The notes under the pieces: generated by a model
What the model saw: only the letters and a program-made list of their open reading frames with translations
The model's database searches: none
Told to the model about the DNA's origin: nothing
Assembly (NCBI RefSeq): GCF_003184905.1
Contig: NZ_QFRU01000004.1
Coordinates: 62,001-126,000, forward strand
Direction: 5' to 3'
From: Bacillus sp. CGMCC 1.16541
Lineage (GTDB): Bacteria; Bacillota; Bacilli; Bacillales; Bacillaceae_H
Length of the DNA: 64,000 bases
Program-made: the position numbers and the translations under genes
Shown here: positions 63,691 to 64,000 of the stretch, in pieces
Layout: each line of letters opens with the position of its first letter
How positions within the stretch are numbered: position 1 is the first letter of the stretch

Positions 63691-64000
63691 ATGCTACCTC
63701 AATACCATACAGTAAAAAAATACGGTGAACATGAGATTGTCATCCAAAAGTCTCGATTCATTTGTTACGCTCAACGTGCAACAACAGAAGAAGATGCACA
63801 AGCTTTTATTCAAGATATTAAAAAGAAACATTGGGATGCAAACCATAACTGTTCGGCTTATCTCATTGGTGAACGAGATCAATTTCAAAAGGCAAACGAT
63901 GACGGTGAGCCAAGTGGAACAGCTGGTGTTCCCATGCTTGAAGTATTAAAAAAGCGTGGTTTAAAAGACACCGTCGTTGTGGTCACTCGTTACTTTGGCG
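63691..64000 (+). CDS. yvyE: YigZ/IMPACT family protein YvyE (5' part)
   Basis: The frame from the ATG at 63691-63693 (TAGGAGG upstream) runs off the window after about 103 residues; the family has about 210. MLPQYHTVKKYGEHEIVIQK, KKHWDANHNCSAYLIGE and DDGEPSGTAGVPMLEVLKKR are the UPF0029/IMPACT signature. IMPACT relatives affect translation control in eukaryotes; the bacterial role is not settled. Position next to degS on the opposite strand matches B. subtilis. Confidence 0.95.
   Translation, partial: MLPQYHTVKKYGEHEIVIQKSRFICYAQRATTEEDAQAFIQDIKKKHWDANHNCSAYLIGERDQFQKANDDGEPSGTAGVPMLEVLKKRGLKDTVVVVTRYFG

Noticed and set aside
1-64000. tRNA or rRNA genes
   Set aside because: I saw no tRNA-like cloverleaf or rRNA sequence, although without a covariance search a tRNA could be missed only in the few larger gaps.

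Overview
The window comes from a motile, spore-forming, competence-capable member of the Bacillaceae. The gene order is close to the Bacillus subtilis yvyE-degSU-comF-flg-hag-fliDST-hpf-secA-prfB-ftsEX-ctpB-minJ-uvrBA-yvl-hprK-lgt-his stretch, and the promoters I can read match sigma-D, sigma-B, sigma-W and sigma-A consensus. I cannot name the species. Almost everything is transcribed leftward (minus strand).

Layout from left to right: 1-2535 histidine genes (hisD partial, hisG, hisZ); 2915-6811 the hprK-lgt-yvoD-ppaX-yvoF operon (HPr kinase, the pyrophosphatase that removes its product, lipoprotein modification); 6973-9196 the yvlABCD envelope-stress operon with a textbook sigma-W promoter; 9537-14394 uvrBA excision repair behind a LexA box; 14645-24000 envelope and division genes (SLH-deacetylase, minJ, ctpB, an EnvC-like M23 protein beside ftsEX, cccB, yvjA); 24112-27912 prfB (with its programmed frameshift) and secA; 28000-30050 hpf behind a sigma-B promoter, two gene remnants, and two perfect palindromes; 30050-33618 fliT-fliS-fliD-flaG; 47820-56304 csrA-fliW-yviE-flgL-flgK-flgN-flgM-yvyF-comFC-comFA-degV; 56517-59227 a YaaR/FlhB-C/FliK-like trio; 59344-63334 a cell-wall carboxypeptidase and degU-degS; 63691-end yvyE (partial).

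The unusual part is 33721-47820. Two flagellin bodies lie about 10.5 kb apart in the same orientation. Each is cut at the same two codons by short ORF-less group I introns (four introns in all). Removing them restores canonical flagellin C-termini, and helices that differ between copies do so by compensating base changes. The second intron of each gene begins with an in-frame near-copy of the flagellin C-terminus plus a stop codon, folded into an extended P1, so even an unspliced intron 2 would give a full-length flagellin. A free-standing LAGLIDADG endonuclease with its own promoter sits next to flaG and is a candidate mobility factor for the introns.

The csrA-proximal flagellin (hag2) has the sigma-D promoter, a CsrA-type leader hairpin and an intact N-terminus. 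The distal one (hag1) is intact from codon 14 onward but has lost promoter and first 13 codons, exactly where a 25-base sequence shared with hag2 (one mismatch) ends. The DNA between carries two tyrosine recombinases, an AEP-type primase and a helicase (one reading frame broken by a single TGA), an SSB-like protein, a DUF960-like protein and several unknowns. My interpretation is that this is an integrative element that inserted at codon 13-14 of the flagellin gene and brought its own flagellin body. It would thereby replace a 464-residue flagellin with a 371-residue one while keeping native promoter, leader and N-terminus, and be reversible by excision. This is inference, but it accounts for the missing hag1 5' end.
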